A DNA stretch of 17,569 nucleotides from Bacillota bacterium (lineage in GTDB: Bacteria > Bacillota > Clostridia > Christensenellales > UMGS416), in the NCBI GenBank assembly GCA_023409755.1, contig JAEYRA010000096.1:1-17569 (forward strand), read 5' to 3'. A model generated the notes under the pieces. It worked only from the letters and a program-made list of their open reading frames with translations. It did no database searches and was not told where the DNA came from. Numbering within the stretch: the stretch's first letter is position 1; every line of letters starts with the position of its first letter. Below are positions 1 to 7,260 of this stretch, piece after piece. Position numbers and translations under genes: made by a program.

Positions 1-2
1 CC

Positions 3-461
3 CCAGCCCCGACGCAGCATGCCGCACCCGCCGCCCCCCGTGGTGGCAGCGCCCTGGCCCGCGCCGCGGCAGAGATGTCGGGCCTGCCCCAGCCGGAGGA
101 ACCGGCGTCCGCCGCTCCCCCGGCAGACAGCAACGCCGTGGGCTTGTGGCGGGCCATCGTGGACGGCCTCACCCGCCGCAACCTGCCCCATCTGGTGGGC
201 TTCGCCAAGAAGGGCAAGGGCCAGAGCTACGACGGGCAGACGCTGACGGTGGCCTTCACCCAGGACGACCGGGGCTCGGCCGACATGCTGCAGGACAAAA
301 GGCGCGGCGCCAAGCTCAAAGAGGTCGCCGCCGAGGTGTGCGGCCGGCCGGTGCAGCTCAAGTTTGAGGTCAGCCTGTGGTCACCCGCCGAGCAGCGCTT
401 CATCCAGCAGAGCCGGGAGGTTCTGCCGCCCAACACCACCATTACCATCGATCGCGATTAG
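3..461 (+). CDS. dnaX: DNA polymerase III subunit gamma/tau, C-terminal part (5' truncated by window edge)
   Basis: The reading frame is open from the window edge to a TAG at 459-461, so only the 3' end of the gene is present. DnaX is the clamp-loader ATPase subunit of the replisome. The ATPase domains lie outside the window. What is visible is an Ala/Pro-rich linker followed by about 115 residues beginning near LWRAIVDGL that resemble the C-terminal domain of Firmicutes DnaX: a tryptophan-containing helix, then a strand pair around GQTLTVAFTQDD, then a basic helix. Identification relies partly on position, because dnaX followed by ybaB and recR is the standard order in Firmicutes. The stop codon overlaps the AGGAGG ribosome binding site of ybaB (460-465), suggesting translational coupling. 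A start at 75 is possible on paper, but the frame continues upstream, so it is probably internal. Confidence 0.85.
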   Translation, partial: PAPTQHAAPAAPRGGSALARAAAEMSGLPQPEEPASAAPPADSNAVGLWRAIVDGLTRRNLPHLVGFAKKGKGQSYDGQTLTVAFTQDDRGSADMLQDKRRGAKLKEVAAEVCGRPVQLKFEVSLWSPAEQRFIQQSREVLPPNTTITIDRD

Positions 462-472
462 GAGGAACAGAC

Positions 473-814
473 ATGGCAAGAGGAAACTTCCCGCCCATGG
501 GGGGCGGCAACATGCAGCAGCTGATGCGCCAGGCCCAGAAGATGCAGCAGGACATGGCCCGCGTGCAGGCTGAGCTGGAGGAGAAGGAAGTCTCAGCGGC
601 GTCAGGCGGCGGGGCCGTCACGGTCGTCGTCACCGGCAAGCGGCAGGTCAAGTCCATCACCATCCAGCCCCAGGCGGTGGACCCGGAGGACGTGGAAATG
701 CTGCAGGACCTGGTGCTGGCCGCCGTCAACGAGGCGCTCAAGAGCGCCGAAGAACTGGCCGAGCGGGAGATGGGCAAGATCACCGGCGGCATGGGCATGC
801 CGGGGATGTTCTAA
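473..814 (+). CDS. ybaB: YbaB/EbfC family nucleoid-associated protein
   Basis: A protein of 113 residues, the usual length for the YbaB/EbfC family of small dimeric DNA-binding proteins. It starts MARGNFPPMGGGNMQQLM, with the family's glycine/methionine-rich N-terminus. A helix QLMRQAQKMQQDMARVQAELEEKEV follows at about residues 15-39, then the beta region SGGGAVTVVVTGKRQVKSI, and it ends in a Gly/Met-rich tail. ATG at 473 is chosen because AGGAGG lies 7 bases upstream; an in-frame upstream extension to 377 overlaps dnaX and has no ribosome binding site. The stop TAA overlaps the recR ATG (TAATG at 812-816). Family members bind DNA and are almost always cotranscribed with dnaX and recR. The exact cellular role is not settled. 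Confidence 0.93.
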   Translation: MARGNFPPMGGGNMQQLMRQAQKMQQDMARVQAELEEKEVSAASGGGAVTVVVTGKRQVKSITIQPQAVDPEDVEMLQDLVLAAVNEALKSAEELAEREMGKITGGMGMPGMF

Positions 815-1413
815 TGGCAGGGACGCTGGAGCCGATGGCGCGGCTCTTAAACGCGCTCTCCCATCTGCCGGGCGTGGGCCGTCGCAGTGCCCAACGCCTG
901 GCTTACCATATCTTGGAGCAGCCCGAGGGCGACGTGCGAGAGCTGGCCGAGGCCATCTTCCGCGCCCGCAAGGACATCCGCCATTGCGCCGTCTGCGGCA
1001 ACTACTCGGCCGAGGAGCTCTGTCCCCTCTGCCAGGACCCACGGCGTGACCGCAGCGTCCTCTGCGTGGTGCGCGACCCCCGCGATGTGGCCGCCATGGA
1101 GCGCTCCGGCAGCTTTCAGGGGCTCTACCACGTGCTGCACGGCACCATCTCCCCCGCGCGCAACGTCGGGCCCGACGACATCCGCCTGCGGGAGCTCATC
1201 GCCCGGCTGAAGGACAACACCGTGCGGGAGATCATCCTCGCCACCAACCCCGACCTCGAGGGCGAGGCCACGGCGATGTACATCGCCCGGTTGGTCAAGC
1301 CTTTGGGCATCTCCGTCACCCGCCTGGCGCAGGGCGTGCAGGTCGGGTCGGATTTGGAGTATGCCGATGAGGTGACGCTGGCACGGGCGCTGGAGGGAAG
1401 GCGGGAAGTCTAG
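814..1413 (+). CDS. recR: Recombination mediator protein RecR
   Basis: A protein of 199 residues, standard for RecR, which works with RecF and RecO to load RecA onto SSB-coated single-stranded DNA in gap repair. Domains seen in order: an N-terminal helix-hairpin-helix around residues 15-34 (LPGVGRRSAQRLAYHIL); a four-cysteine zinc finger at C58, C61, C70 and C73; a Toprim domain from about residue 80, with the ATNPDLEGEATA motif at 143-154; and the conserved C-terminal segment VTRLAQGVQVG at 168-178 followed by DLEYAD. The start codon overlaps the ybaB stop, so translation is probably coupled. It is the last gene of the dnaX-ybaB-recR operon and is followed by a hairpin terminator. Part of its 3' coding sequence recurs in degraded form about 550 bases downstream. 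Confidence 0.97.
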   Translation: MAGTLEPMARLLNALSHLPGVGRRSAQRLAYHILEQPEGDVRELAEAIFRARKDIRHCAVCGNYSAEELCPLCQDPRRDRSVLCVVRDPRDVAAMERSGSFQGLYHVLHGTISPARNVGPDDIRLRELIARLKDNTVREIILATNPDLEGEATAMYIARLVKPLGISVTRLAQGVQVGSDLEYADEVTLARALEGRREV

Positions 1414-1435
1414 TATTTGCTTGTGTAGAAACGAA

Positions 1436-1475
1436 AAGATGGCGGTACGGTATGGTGCCAGCCATCTTCTTTTTA
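1436..1475 (+). terminator. Rho-independent terminator of the dnaX-ybaB-recR operon
   Basis: The arms AAGATGGC (1436-1443) and GCCATCTT (1461-1468) pair perfectly. An inner helix GGTAC/GTGCC extends the stem, and a T-rich run TTCTTTTT follows. It lies 22 bases after the recR stop. Confidence 0.85.
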
Positions 1476-1840
1476 TCAGGTGGAGGGCTTGTGGAAACTG
1501 CTTATTGGATTCGGACAAGATACGGCGCTGCCGTGGGCCCAGACGCCCGGATGGCGTCAAGGCCGAGGGCCGTGAGTGCGATGCTTGCATCGCACTAGCC
1601 GCTGGATGCGGCGTAAGGCCCGTAGGCGGCACTTTTGCAGCGTCAAAAGTGCCCAAAACCGCGAGGGGGCGCGGACGAGTTTCCTAGACCTGACGACCCG
1701 CACAGGGCTTGGGAGCCAGCGGCGGTAACTCGGTTCCGCATTGCGAAGCAATGCGGAACCTCAGACATCCCGCCCGCTGTCGCTAGCCAAGTGCCACCGG
1801 TCGCCAGGGAGAAACTCGAACGCGCCCCGTAAGACGGTAC
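1476..1840. other. Gene-free region with three perfect hairpins
   Basis: No reading frame here has a ribosome binding site or a recognisable product. The stretch holds three perfect inverted repeats: AGTGCGATG / CATCGCACT (1575-1596, 4-base loop), GGCACTTTTG / CAAAAGTGCC (1628-1653, 6-base loop) and a 13-bp stem GGTTCCGCATTGC / GCAATGCGGAACC (1732-1760, loop GAA). None is followed by a T tract, so they do not look like terminators. Their density suggests a structured RNA or a dispersed palindromic repeat. It lies between the recR terminator and the recR relic. Confidence 0.5.
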
Positions 1841-1900
1841 GCCAGCTGGGAAGACCTTAAAAGATACCGTACCCGCCTGGCGCAGAGCGTACAAGTGGGG
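1841..1900 (+). pseudogene. Degenerate duplicate of part of the recR 3' coding sequence
   Basis: Positions 1871-1900 match recR 1318-1347 at 26 of 30 bases. Three of the four differences are synonymous and the fourth changes Gly to Ser (TRLAQG to TRLAQS). Weaker similarity extends upstream: allowing small indels, 1841-1870 reads like the recR stretch ARLVKPLGISV (for example KTLKDTV before TRLAQS). The rest of the RecR C-terminus is absent and the frame stops shortly afterwards. The pattern of silent changes suggests it came from a functional recR of a related lineage rather than being random similarity. It could be the trace of a recombination or integration event at recR. Confidence 0.6.
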
Positions 1901-1911
1901 CACTGTGCGTC

Positions 1912-1940
1912 TTGATTAAACTCTTTGGTGGTTATATAAT
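1912..1940 (+). promoter_or_regulatory. Near-consensus sigma-A type promoter of the 5'-nucleotidase gene
   Basis: A -35 box TTGATT (1912-1917) and a -10 box TATAAT (1935-1940) are separated by exactly 17 bases. The predicted transcript starts near 1947, leaving a leader of about 30 bases before the GTG start at 1976. The promoter lies within the AT-rich segment, so it probably arrived with the gene. Confidence 0.8.
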
Positions 1941-1975
1941 AAACCGCACATATTCTGATTATTGGTGGTGACAAA

Positions 1976-2902
1976 GTGGGCCTTAATCTAGAAGAAACAT
2001 TAGTTGTGGGTATTTCATCCCGAGCACTTTTCAATTTGGAAGAAGAGAATTTGATTTACGAGCAGAACGGATTAAAAGCATACTCCGAATATCAAATTGC
2101 GCACGAGAAGGATGTTTTAAGTCCCGGTGCAGGATTTCCGTTGGTTAGGGCATTACATCGACTGAACACTCTTGTTGAAGGAAAAAGACTAACCGAAATA
2201 ATTATCATGTCTCGCAACAGTGCCGATACAAGTCTTCGTATATTCAATTCCATTGAGCATTATGGTCTGGATATTAGCAGAGCAGCCTTGGTAGGTGGAT
2301 CTGAAATATCAACATATCTTGGTGCCTTTAAAACAGATTTGTTTCTTTCGGCCAATGAAGGGGATGTCCAAAACGCAATTGATTCAGGAGTTGCCGCAGG
2401 ACTAATTTACACAAATACCGATCTGCCAATTAAAGTAGATGATGTAATACCACAAATACGAATTGCTTTTGATGGAGACGCCGTTATTTTCTCGGATGAA
2501 TCTGAAGAAATATCTCAAACACAGGGTCTTGAGGCTTTTGCAAAACACGAAAAGGAAAACGCAGAAAATCCTCTACCAGCAGGGCCGTTTGCGAAGTTTC
2601 TGAAAACCATCTCGTATTTGCAAAAGCAAACTGACAGTGCAAATGCTCCTATTCGAACAGCTCTTGTTACAGCTCGTAATGCACCTGCACACGAGCGAGT
2701 TATTAGAACGCTGCGAGCTTGGGATGTACGAATTGATGAAGCTTTTTTCCTTGGTGGCATAGGGAAAAGCGACGTCTTAACAGCTTTCAAAGCTAACATT
2801 TTCTTTGATGATCAAACCGTACATACCGATCCGGCATCAAGGGTTTTGCCAACTGCTAGGGTTCCATACAAACAAAAAGTAGAAGAATCTACGGTGGAAT
2901 AG
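1976..2902 (+). CDS. Cytosolic 5'-nucleotidase type I (cN-I) family protein
   Basis: A protein of 308 residues resembling the cN-I / NT5C1 family (Pfam 5'-nucleotidase PF06189), soluble HAD-fold enzymes that dephosphorylate nucleoside monophosphates such as AMP. Seen in order: the family N-terminal motif VVGISSRALFNLEEE (10-24); HAD motif I in AFDGDAVIFSDE (164-175, D166/D168); motif II threonine in VTARN (231-235); a lysine in GGIGKSD (260-266); and the motif IV acidic pair in IFFDDQ (275-280). All expected catalytic positions are present, so it is probably active. The GTG start is preceded by GGTGGTG; no better in-frame start exists after the upstream TGA at 1955. The gene is much more AT-rich than its neighbours, uses A/T-ending codons and has its own strong promoter, all signs of recent transfer. 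No partner gene accompanies it. The physiological substrate is unknown. Confidence 0.9.
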   Translation: MGLNLEETLVVGISSRALFNLEEENLIYEQNGLKAYSEYQIAHEKDVLSPGAGFPLVRALHRLNTLVEGKRLTEIIIMSRNSADTSLRIFNSIEHYGLDISRAALVGGSEISTYLGAFKTDLFLSANEGDVQNAIDSGVAAGLIYTNTDLPIKVDDVIPQIRIAFDGDAVIFSDESEEISQTQGLEAFAKHEKENAENPLPAGPFAKFLKTISYLQKQTDSANAPIRTALVTARNAPAHERVIRTLRAWDVRIDEAFFLGGIGKSDVLTAFKANIFFDDQTVHTDPASRVLPTARVPYKQKVEESTVE

Positions 2903-2925
2903 AATGCCACAACGCTCGCTTTTGA

Positions 2926-3840
<915 letters not shown>

Positions 3841-3921
3841 GACGGTTCCTCCCCTGGGGGCCGGTGTGCGGCCCGGTCGTTGGGGCAAGGTTCGCCATGG
3901 GGGCGGCCCTTTCCTGCCGCG

Positions 3922-4293
3922 TCAGGCCAAGAGCCACCTGAGCAGGAGCGCGATCAATGCCGCCCACACCAACACAATGGGCAGGGCGTAAACCCACCGC
4001 TTGGGCCTGCCGCCGCTCCAAAGACCTTCGGCTTCCACCCGGCATTGACGCAGGGTCTCGTCGGGGATCCCTTTAATCGTCAGCGCCACCAGCAGGGGGA
4101 GGAGAATGAGATCGTCCAACAGGCCGAGCACGGGGATGAAATCGGGAATGAAGTCAATGGGCGACAGCGCGTAGCCCACGGTCACCGCCGCCAGAATCTT
4201 CGCCAGCACCGGCGTTTCTTTCTTCCCCAGCGCGAGGAAGACAGCGGGAATGTCCTCCTTGAGCTTCCTCGCCCTTCCCTTCCAATCCACCAT
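3922..4293 (-). CDS. DUF1232 (YkvA-like) small membrane protein
   Basis: A protein of 123 residues. The DUF1232 signature is plain: YALSPIDFIPDFIPVLGLLDD at about residues 41-61, preceded by a hydrophobic stretch (AKILAAVTVG) and followed by LILLPLLVALTIKGIP. A separate C-terminal transmembrane segment lies at about 101-122. Members are small membrane proteins of unknown molecular function found across bacteria. ATG at 4293 is preferred because GGGAGA precedes it at a suitable distance; the longer frame to 4344 has no ribosome binding site. It lies between the YhhN-type gene (102 bases upstream) and the hydrolase (81 bases downstream) on the same strand, so cotranscription is possible but the gaps are loose. 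No function is assigned. Confidence 0.88.
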   Translation of the reverse strand: MVDWKGRARKLKEDIPAVFLALGKKETPVLAKILAAVTVGYALSPIDFIPDFIPVLGLLDDLILLPLLVALTIKGIPDETLRQCRVEAEGLWSGGRPKRWVYALPIVLVWAALIALLLRWLLA

Positions 4294-4395
4294 GCCATTC
4301 TCCCGTTCCTTGGTGTGGTTCCCCTGCAGGGGACCACGCACCATGATACCGCAGCGTGGCGCAGGGTTCCAGATGTTTTCGAATGCCCTCTCCCC

Positions 4396-5133
4396 TCACA
4401 CGCACAGGCTCAATGCCAGTAGGCATTGGGCGGGGTAGTAGAGGGCCAGGCAGACCGTCTCGGCCCAGCGGGGCGTGGGGTGGCGGAAGAGGTGCAGGCA
4501 GAGCGCGCCATCGGAGAGGAAGAACAACAGGCCGCCCACCGCGCCCAGGGCTGCGCCGGGGGTGCCATGCCGCCACAGGCCGGAGAGTGCTGCCGCCGCC
4601 ATGGCCGAGAGGACAGCCGTATACCCCAGGTAGGGCAGGAGCGACGCGGGCTGGCGCAAGGCGGGCGGCCCGCCGGGCAGCGACCGGGGCCTATGGGGCT
4701 TGGCACGCATGGGCAGCGCCAGCGGCTGCAGGCGCAGGCCGGGGCTGCGCACCAGCGTCACCGCCACCGCCAGGTAGACCGCCCAGGCCCCCAGCAGACC
4801 GACACTGGGGCCATAGCGCCACAGGAACGCCCCGGCGAAGGCGCATTGGGCCAACCCGAAGGCCGCCAACCCCGGCAGGAAGAACCCGGGTTTGGGCACA
4901 TCCAGCAGCCCATCCCCCACCACTGAGAGGCCGAAGGCCACCAGGAACAGCAGGTGGTAGCCCATGGGCCCCTCGGGTGCCACGGCAAACGCCGACAGCG
5001 CCAGCGAGAAGAACAGCATCGAGCACAGCACCTTCATGCACAGCCGCAGCCAGCGGTCCTCGCCAAAGTCGCCCAGCAGCAGCCCCGCGGCGCACAGCAG
5101 CGTCAGCGCACACAGCAAACCGGTCAGAAACAT
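4396..5133 (-). CDS. YhhN / TMEM86 family membrane protein (lysoplasmalogenase-like)
   Basis: A protein of 245 residues that is mostly hydrophobic, with about seven or eight predicted transmembrane segments. Family landmarks are GLSVVGDGLLD (68-78) and FFLSDGALCL (204-213), each holding a conserved acidic residue, and YYPAQ near the C-terminus (232-236). This matches the YhhN family, whose animal members (TMEM86A/B) hydrolyse the vinyl-ether bond of lysoplasmalogens. Several anaerobic bacteria make plasmalogens, so such an activity is conceivable, but bacterial members are little characterised. An unusual proline/arginine-rich loop at about 131-165 (PMRAKPHRPR and following) is probably cytoplasmic. 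ATG at 5133 is chosen over GTG at 5160 because a GGGGGG tract lies 7 bases upstream of it. Confidence 0.82.
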   Translation of the reverse strand: MFLTGLLCALTLLCAAGLLLGDFGEDRWLRLCMKVLCSMLFFSLALSAFAVAPEGPMGYHLLFLVAFGLSVVGDGLLDVPKPGFFLPGLAAFGLAQCAFAGAFLWRYGPSVGLLGAWAVYLAVAVTLVRSPGLRLQPLALPMRAKPHRPRSLPGGPPALRQPASLLPYLGYTAVLSAMAAAALSGLWRHGTPGAALGAVGGLLFFLSDGALCLHLFRHPTPRWAETVCLALYYPAQCLLALSLCV

Positions 5134-5270
5134 GGCCCATCCCCCCTGTGGGGCGTTCACCCCTACCAGTCTATGCGCCGTCTGCGGTGGAATGGCGGTG
5201 GGACTGGCGAAACCGCCGCCTTTCGTCCGGGCCCCCTGTGCCGTTGCCGTTGGTGGCCCGGCTTTTCAGC

Positions 5271-5297
5271 AAAATACACACCCTATGGGGTGTGTAT
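5271..5297 (-). terminator. Terminator downstream of the 5372-5947 gene
   Basis: A perfect 10-bp stem, ATACACACCC / GGGTGTGTAT (5274-5297), has a 4-base loop. Read on the minus strand it is followed by TTTTGC (U tract at 5271-5274). It separates the 5372-5947 gene from the YhhN-type gene. A second perfect 9-bp hairpin, GCAGAGCAG / CTGCTCTGC, at 5332-5357 precedes it in the same 3' untranslated region. Confidence 0.72.
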
Positions 5298-5371
5298 GGA
5301 GTGTGGAGGAAAGCGCGGGAGGGGAAGGTTCGCAGAGCAGCGAATCACCTGCTCTGCCCCAGAGCCTCCGG

Positions 5372-5947
5372 TCAATAGCAGTTGCCGCCGGAGATCGGTT
5401 CCTCCCACCAGCCAAAGCCGACCCGGCCCGTGGCGCTGATGTTGGGCGTCTCCGCAAGGGAGACGAAGACCATGAAGTTCCCGCCGGGGGGGAAGATGAA
5501 TTTGCCGTTCTCGGTTTCCACCAAGGTGGATTCGGGCTGCCCCCTGCGCGAGAACGCCTTCACCCCGCCCATGGGTTCCCCGGGCACCTGGGAGGCCGAT
5601 TGCAGTTCGATTCGGCTCCTTGGCAGGGGGGTGAGGGCCGTGTTGGCGGAGACGGTCGGGCTCTGCACGGGCGTGCCCATGGCCGTGGCGTTGAACCAGA
5701 ACTGCGCGCGGAAGGGTGCTGCGGAAATGTCCGTGACCGTCCAGACGTTGACATGGAGATTGACGCCGGAGTGGTGCGGGTTATAGAGCCGCGCCCAGGC
5801 GCTGGTGCCATTGCCAAAGACGAGGTCATCGGCGTACCCCACGAAGTACTCCCCTCGCATGGATTGGTAGAGCTCCATGGTCACGCTGACCGTTTGGCTC
5901 AAGGTAGGGACATCGCTGTGATAGCCATAAGGATCGCTGTGACGCAT
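5372..5947 (-). CDS. Conserved hypothetical protein, possibly DUF6143-like
   Basis: A protein of 191 residues without signal peptide or membrane segment. It is rich in beta-forming sequence, for example EYFVGYADDLVFGNGTSAWARL, then NPHHSGVNLHVNVWTVTD, then FRAQFWFNATAMGTP, and a C-terminal half with FIFPPGGNFMVFVSLAE ending GGNCY. I weakly recall this pattern from the clostridial DUF6143 family, but cannot confirm it. The overall look is of a single beta-sandwich. ATG at 5947 is favoured because AGAGGTGAT lies 7 bases upstream; the two earlier starts (5956, 5959) sit on or too close to that ribosome binding site. A weak promoter (TTCACC, 18 bases, TAGACT at 5970-5975) may lie upstream. Function unknown. 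Confidence 0.75.
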   Translation of the reverse strand: MRHSDPYGYHSDVPTLSQTVSVTMELYQSMRGEYFVGYADDLVFGNGTSAWARLYNPHHSGVNLHVNVWTVTDISAAPFRAQFWFNATAMGTPVQSPTVSANTALTPLPRSRIELQSASQVPGEPMGGVKAFSRRGQPESTLVETENGKFIFPPGGNFMVFVSLAETPNISATGRVGFGWWEEPISGGNCY

Positions 5948-6011
5948 CGTGTTCATCACCTCTCGCCGCAGTCTATGACAAGGGAAAACGCGCGGTGAAC
6001 GAGCGGATCTT

Positions 6012-6028
6012 CAGAATGGCGCATTCTG
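6012..6028. promoter_or_regulatory. Perfect inverted repeat in the divergent intergenic region
   Basis: CAGAATG-GCG-CATTCTG is a 7-bp perfect palindrome with a 3-base spacer, lying between the divergent genes starting at 5947 and 6178. Its size and place suit an operator, possibly for the minus-strand gene. It could also form a small hairpin, since TCGTTTTT follows on the plus strand, but no plus-strand gene lies upstream for it to terminate. Confidence 0.4.
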
Positions 6029-6152
6029 TCGTTTTTGCGTGCATTAGCAGGGAGTTTGACACCCTGGCAGAGTGGGGAGACAGGGCGTTTGGAGGAAGGC
6101 GGAGTACCGCAATGGTGAATAAATATTTGTACCTATAGTAGATTACCACAGG

Positions 6153-6158
6153 TATAAT
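6153..6158 (+). promoter_or_regulatory. Likely -10 box for the 6178 gene
   Basis: A perfect TATAAT lies 20 bases before the ATG at 6178. The best -35 candidate, TTGTAC at 6127-6132, is 20 bases away, which is long, so the -35 assignment is uncertain. The transcript would start near 6165, just before the ribosome binding site AAGGGGTGAT. Confidence 0.5.
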
Positions 6159-6177
6159 AAGCAAAAGGGGTGATCTC

Positions 6178-7122
6178 ATGCCGGACAAGGAGAACAGGCA
6201 AAGGACTTTGTCCCGGGTGCTGCTGGTGGCGGCGGCGGCACTGGTTCTGGCGTGGGCCGGGGCGGTGGCTCTTTGGGGGCGTGCGGCCATGGCCAAACCG
6301 GTGGGAGCCGTTGGCCCGACCGACGGTATTGCCTTGGGGCGGGCGCAGGCGGTGGTGACAGCGCTGGGGCTGTGTGGGGCCGATGCCCCTGAAGCCCGGC
6401 AGGTCTGGTCCCCCGCCAACGCCGCTGAGCGCCGGGGAGCCTTCGTGCTGGCCGATGGCTGGTACCGCTACCTCTTCCGGGCGGATGGCACGATGATCTC
6501 GGTGGCGCTGCAGAATGTTCACACCGGAAGCGGTGCGGAGTTGCCTATCGTGACCGGTGAAGCAGACCGGCAGGCACTGTTGGAGCGCATCGTGACGGCG
6601 GCGCGGAGCGGCAGCCAGGCCGAGGACTTGACCTACGATTACGAGGTGGGTCGCAATGACCGGCTGGTGTTTCTTTGCAGCCTGCACGTGGGCGAGGTGG
6701 CCTATTGCGCCAACGTCGAGCCTACCGAGGGGACCGACCAGGTGATGGGGGTGAGCGGCCACCATGACTTTGCGTTGACCGGTGAGGGCTATGCTGCCTG
6801 GGACCGGGAGGGCAGGCTGTCCCTGGTGGAATTGGGCGGCAGCTTTACCAATCGGGCGGAGCAACCGGCCTTGAGCCAGAGGCAGGCCATCGCCGCGGCA
6901 CTGGCCGGCGTGGCGGAACACCACGACGACATGGACACGGCTGCCTTTCCCATTGACCGGGCCGACGCCGAAGTGTCCTTTGGTGCCGGCGGCTACCTCT
7001 GGGATGTGACGCTCAACGATGTGCCCTACGTGAGCAAAGAGGATAAGGACATTGGCGTCACCTGGTGGGTGGTCGTGGATGGCTACAGCGGCGCAATCTT
7101 GTACATCGACCACTGCTTGTGA
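6178..7122 (+). CDS. Membrane-anchored protein with PepSY-like C-terminal domain, function unknown
   Basis: A protein of 314 residues with a basic N-terminus and a single transmembrane segment at about residues 12-34 (LSRVLLVAAAALVLAWAG). This looks like a signal anchor that exports the rest of the protein. The C-terminal 90 residues begin with a helix (LSQRQAIAAALAGV) and end WWVVVDGYSGAILYIDHCL, closely resembling the PepSY/YpeB pattern in which a final beta strand carries V-D-x-x-x-G-x-I/V-L. The middle (about 85-220) shows no family I recognise. PepSY-type domains are often found in regulators or inhibitors of secreted or membrane proteases, but no protease gene is adjacent. The start is well supported by AAGGGGTGAT 4 bases upstream. 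The gene stands alone and converges with recQ. Confidence 0.75.
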   Translation: MPDKENRQRTLSRVLLVAAAALVLAWAGAVALWGRAAMAKPVGAVGPTDGIALGRAQAVVTALGLCGADAPEARQVWSPANAAERRGAFVLADGWYRYLFRADGTMISVALQNVHTGSGAELPIVTGEADRQALLERIVTAARSGSQAEDLTYDYEVGRNDRLVFLCSLHVGEVAYCANVEPTEGTDQVMGVSGHHDFALTGEGYAAWDREGRLSLVELGGSFTNRAEQPALSQRQAIAAALAGVAEHHDDMDTAAFPIDRADAEVSFGAGGYLWDVTLNDVPYVSKEDKDIGVTWWVVVDGYSGAILYIDHCL

Positions 7123-7162
7123 GGAGAATGGGTGGTTTGCCCATTTCCAGTTTGCACAATGC

Positions 7163-7193
7163 AAAAGAGCCTGTCCGGTGGACAGACCCTTTT
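7163..7193. terminator. Bidirectional terminator between the convergent 6178 gene and recQ
   Basis: A symmetrical stem has outer AAAAG (7163-7167) pairing with CTTTT (7189-7193), a small internal loop, and an inner CTGTCC / GGACAG with loop GGT. Read either way, the hairpin ends in a short U run, as expected of a shared terminator between converging genes. Confidence 0.65.
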
Positions 7194-7206
7194 GATGCGT
7201 TAGGTG

Positions 7207-7225
7207 TTATCCACAACCTGTGGAT
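7207..7225. promoter_or_regulatory. DnaA-box palindrome
   Basis: TTATCCACA (7207-7215) is an exact consensus DnaA box. ATCCACA and TGTGGAT form 7-bp inverted arms around a 3-base spacer (7209-7225), so a second, imperfect box faces it. It lies in the gap between the convergent 6178 gene and recQ. It may bind DnaA or may be a chance match. Confidence 0.4.
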
Positions 7226-7260
7226 TGACGCCCGCACCCGGTATGGGCAGGGCGGTGCGG

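Noticed and set aside
1557..1903. Small open frames on both strands among the three hairpins
   Set aside because: Cys/Arg-rich, with no ribosome binding site, and broken by the palindromes; more likely repeat or RNA sequence.
5168..5975. CATAGACTG shared upstream of the minus-strand genes starting at 5133 and 5947
   Set aside because: Could be a common -10 box, but only the upstream copy has even a weak -35 partner; nine shared bases may be chance.
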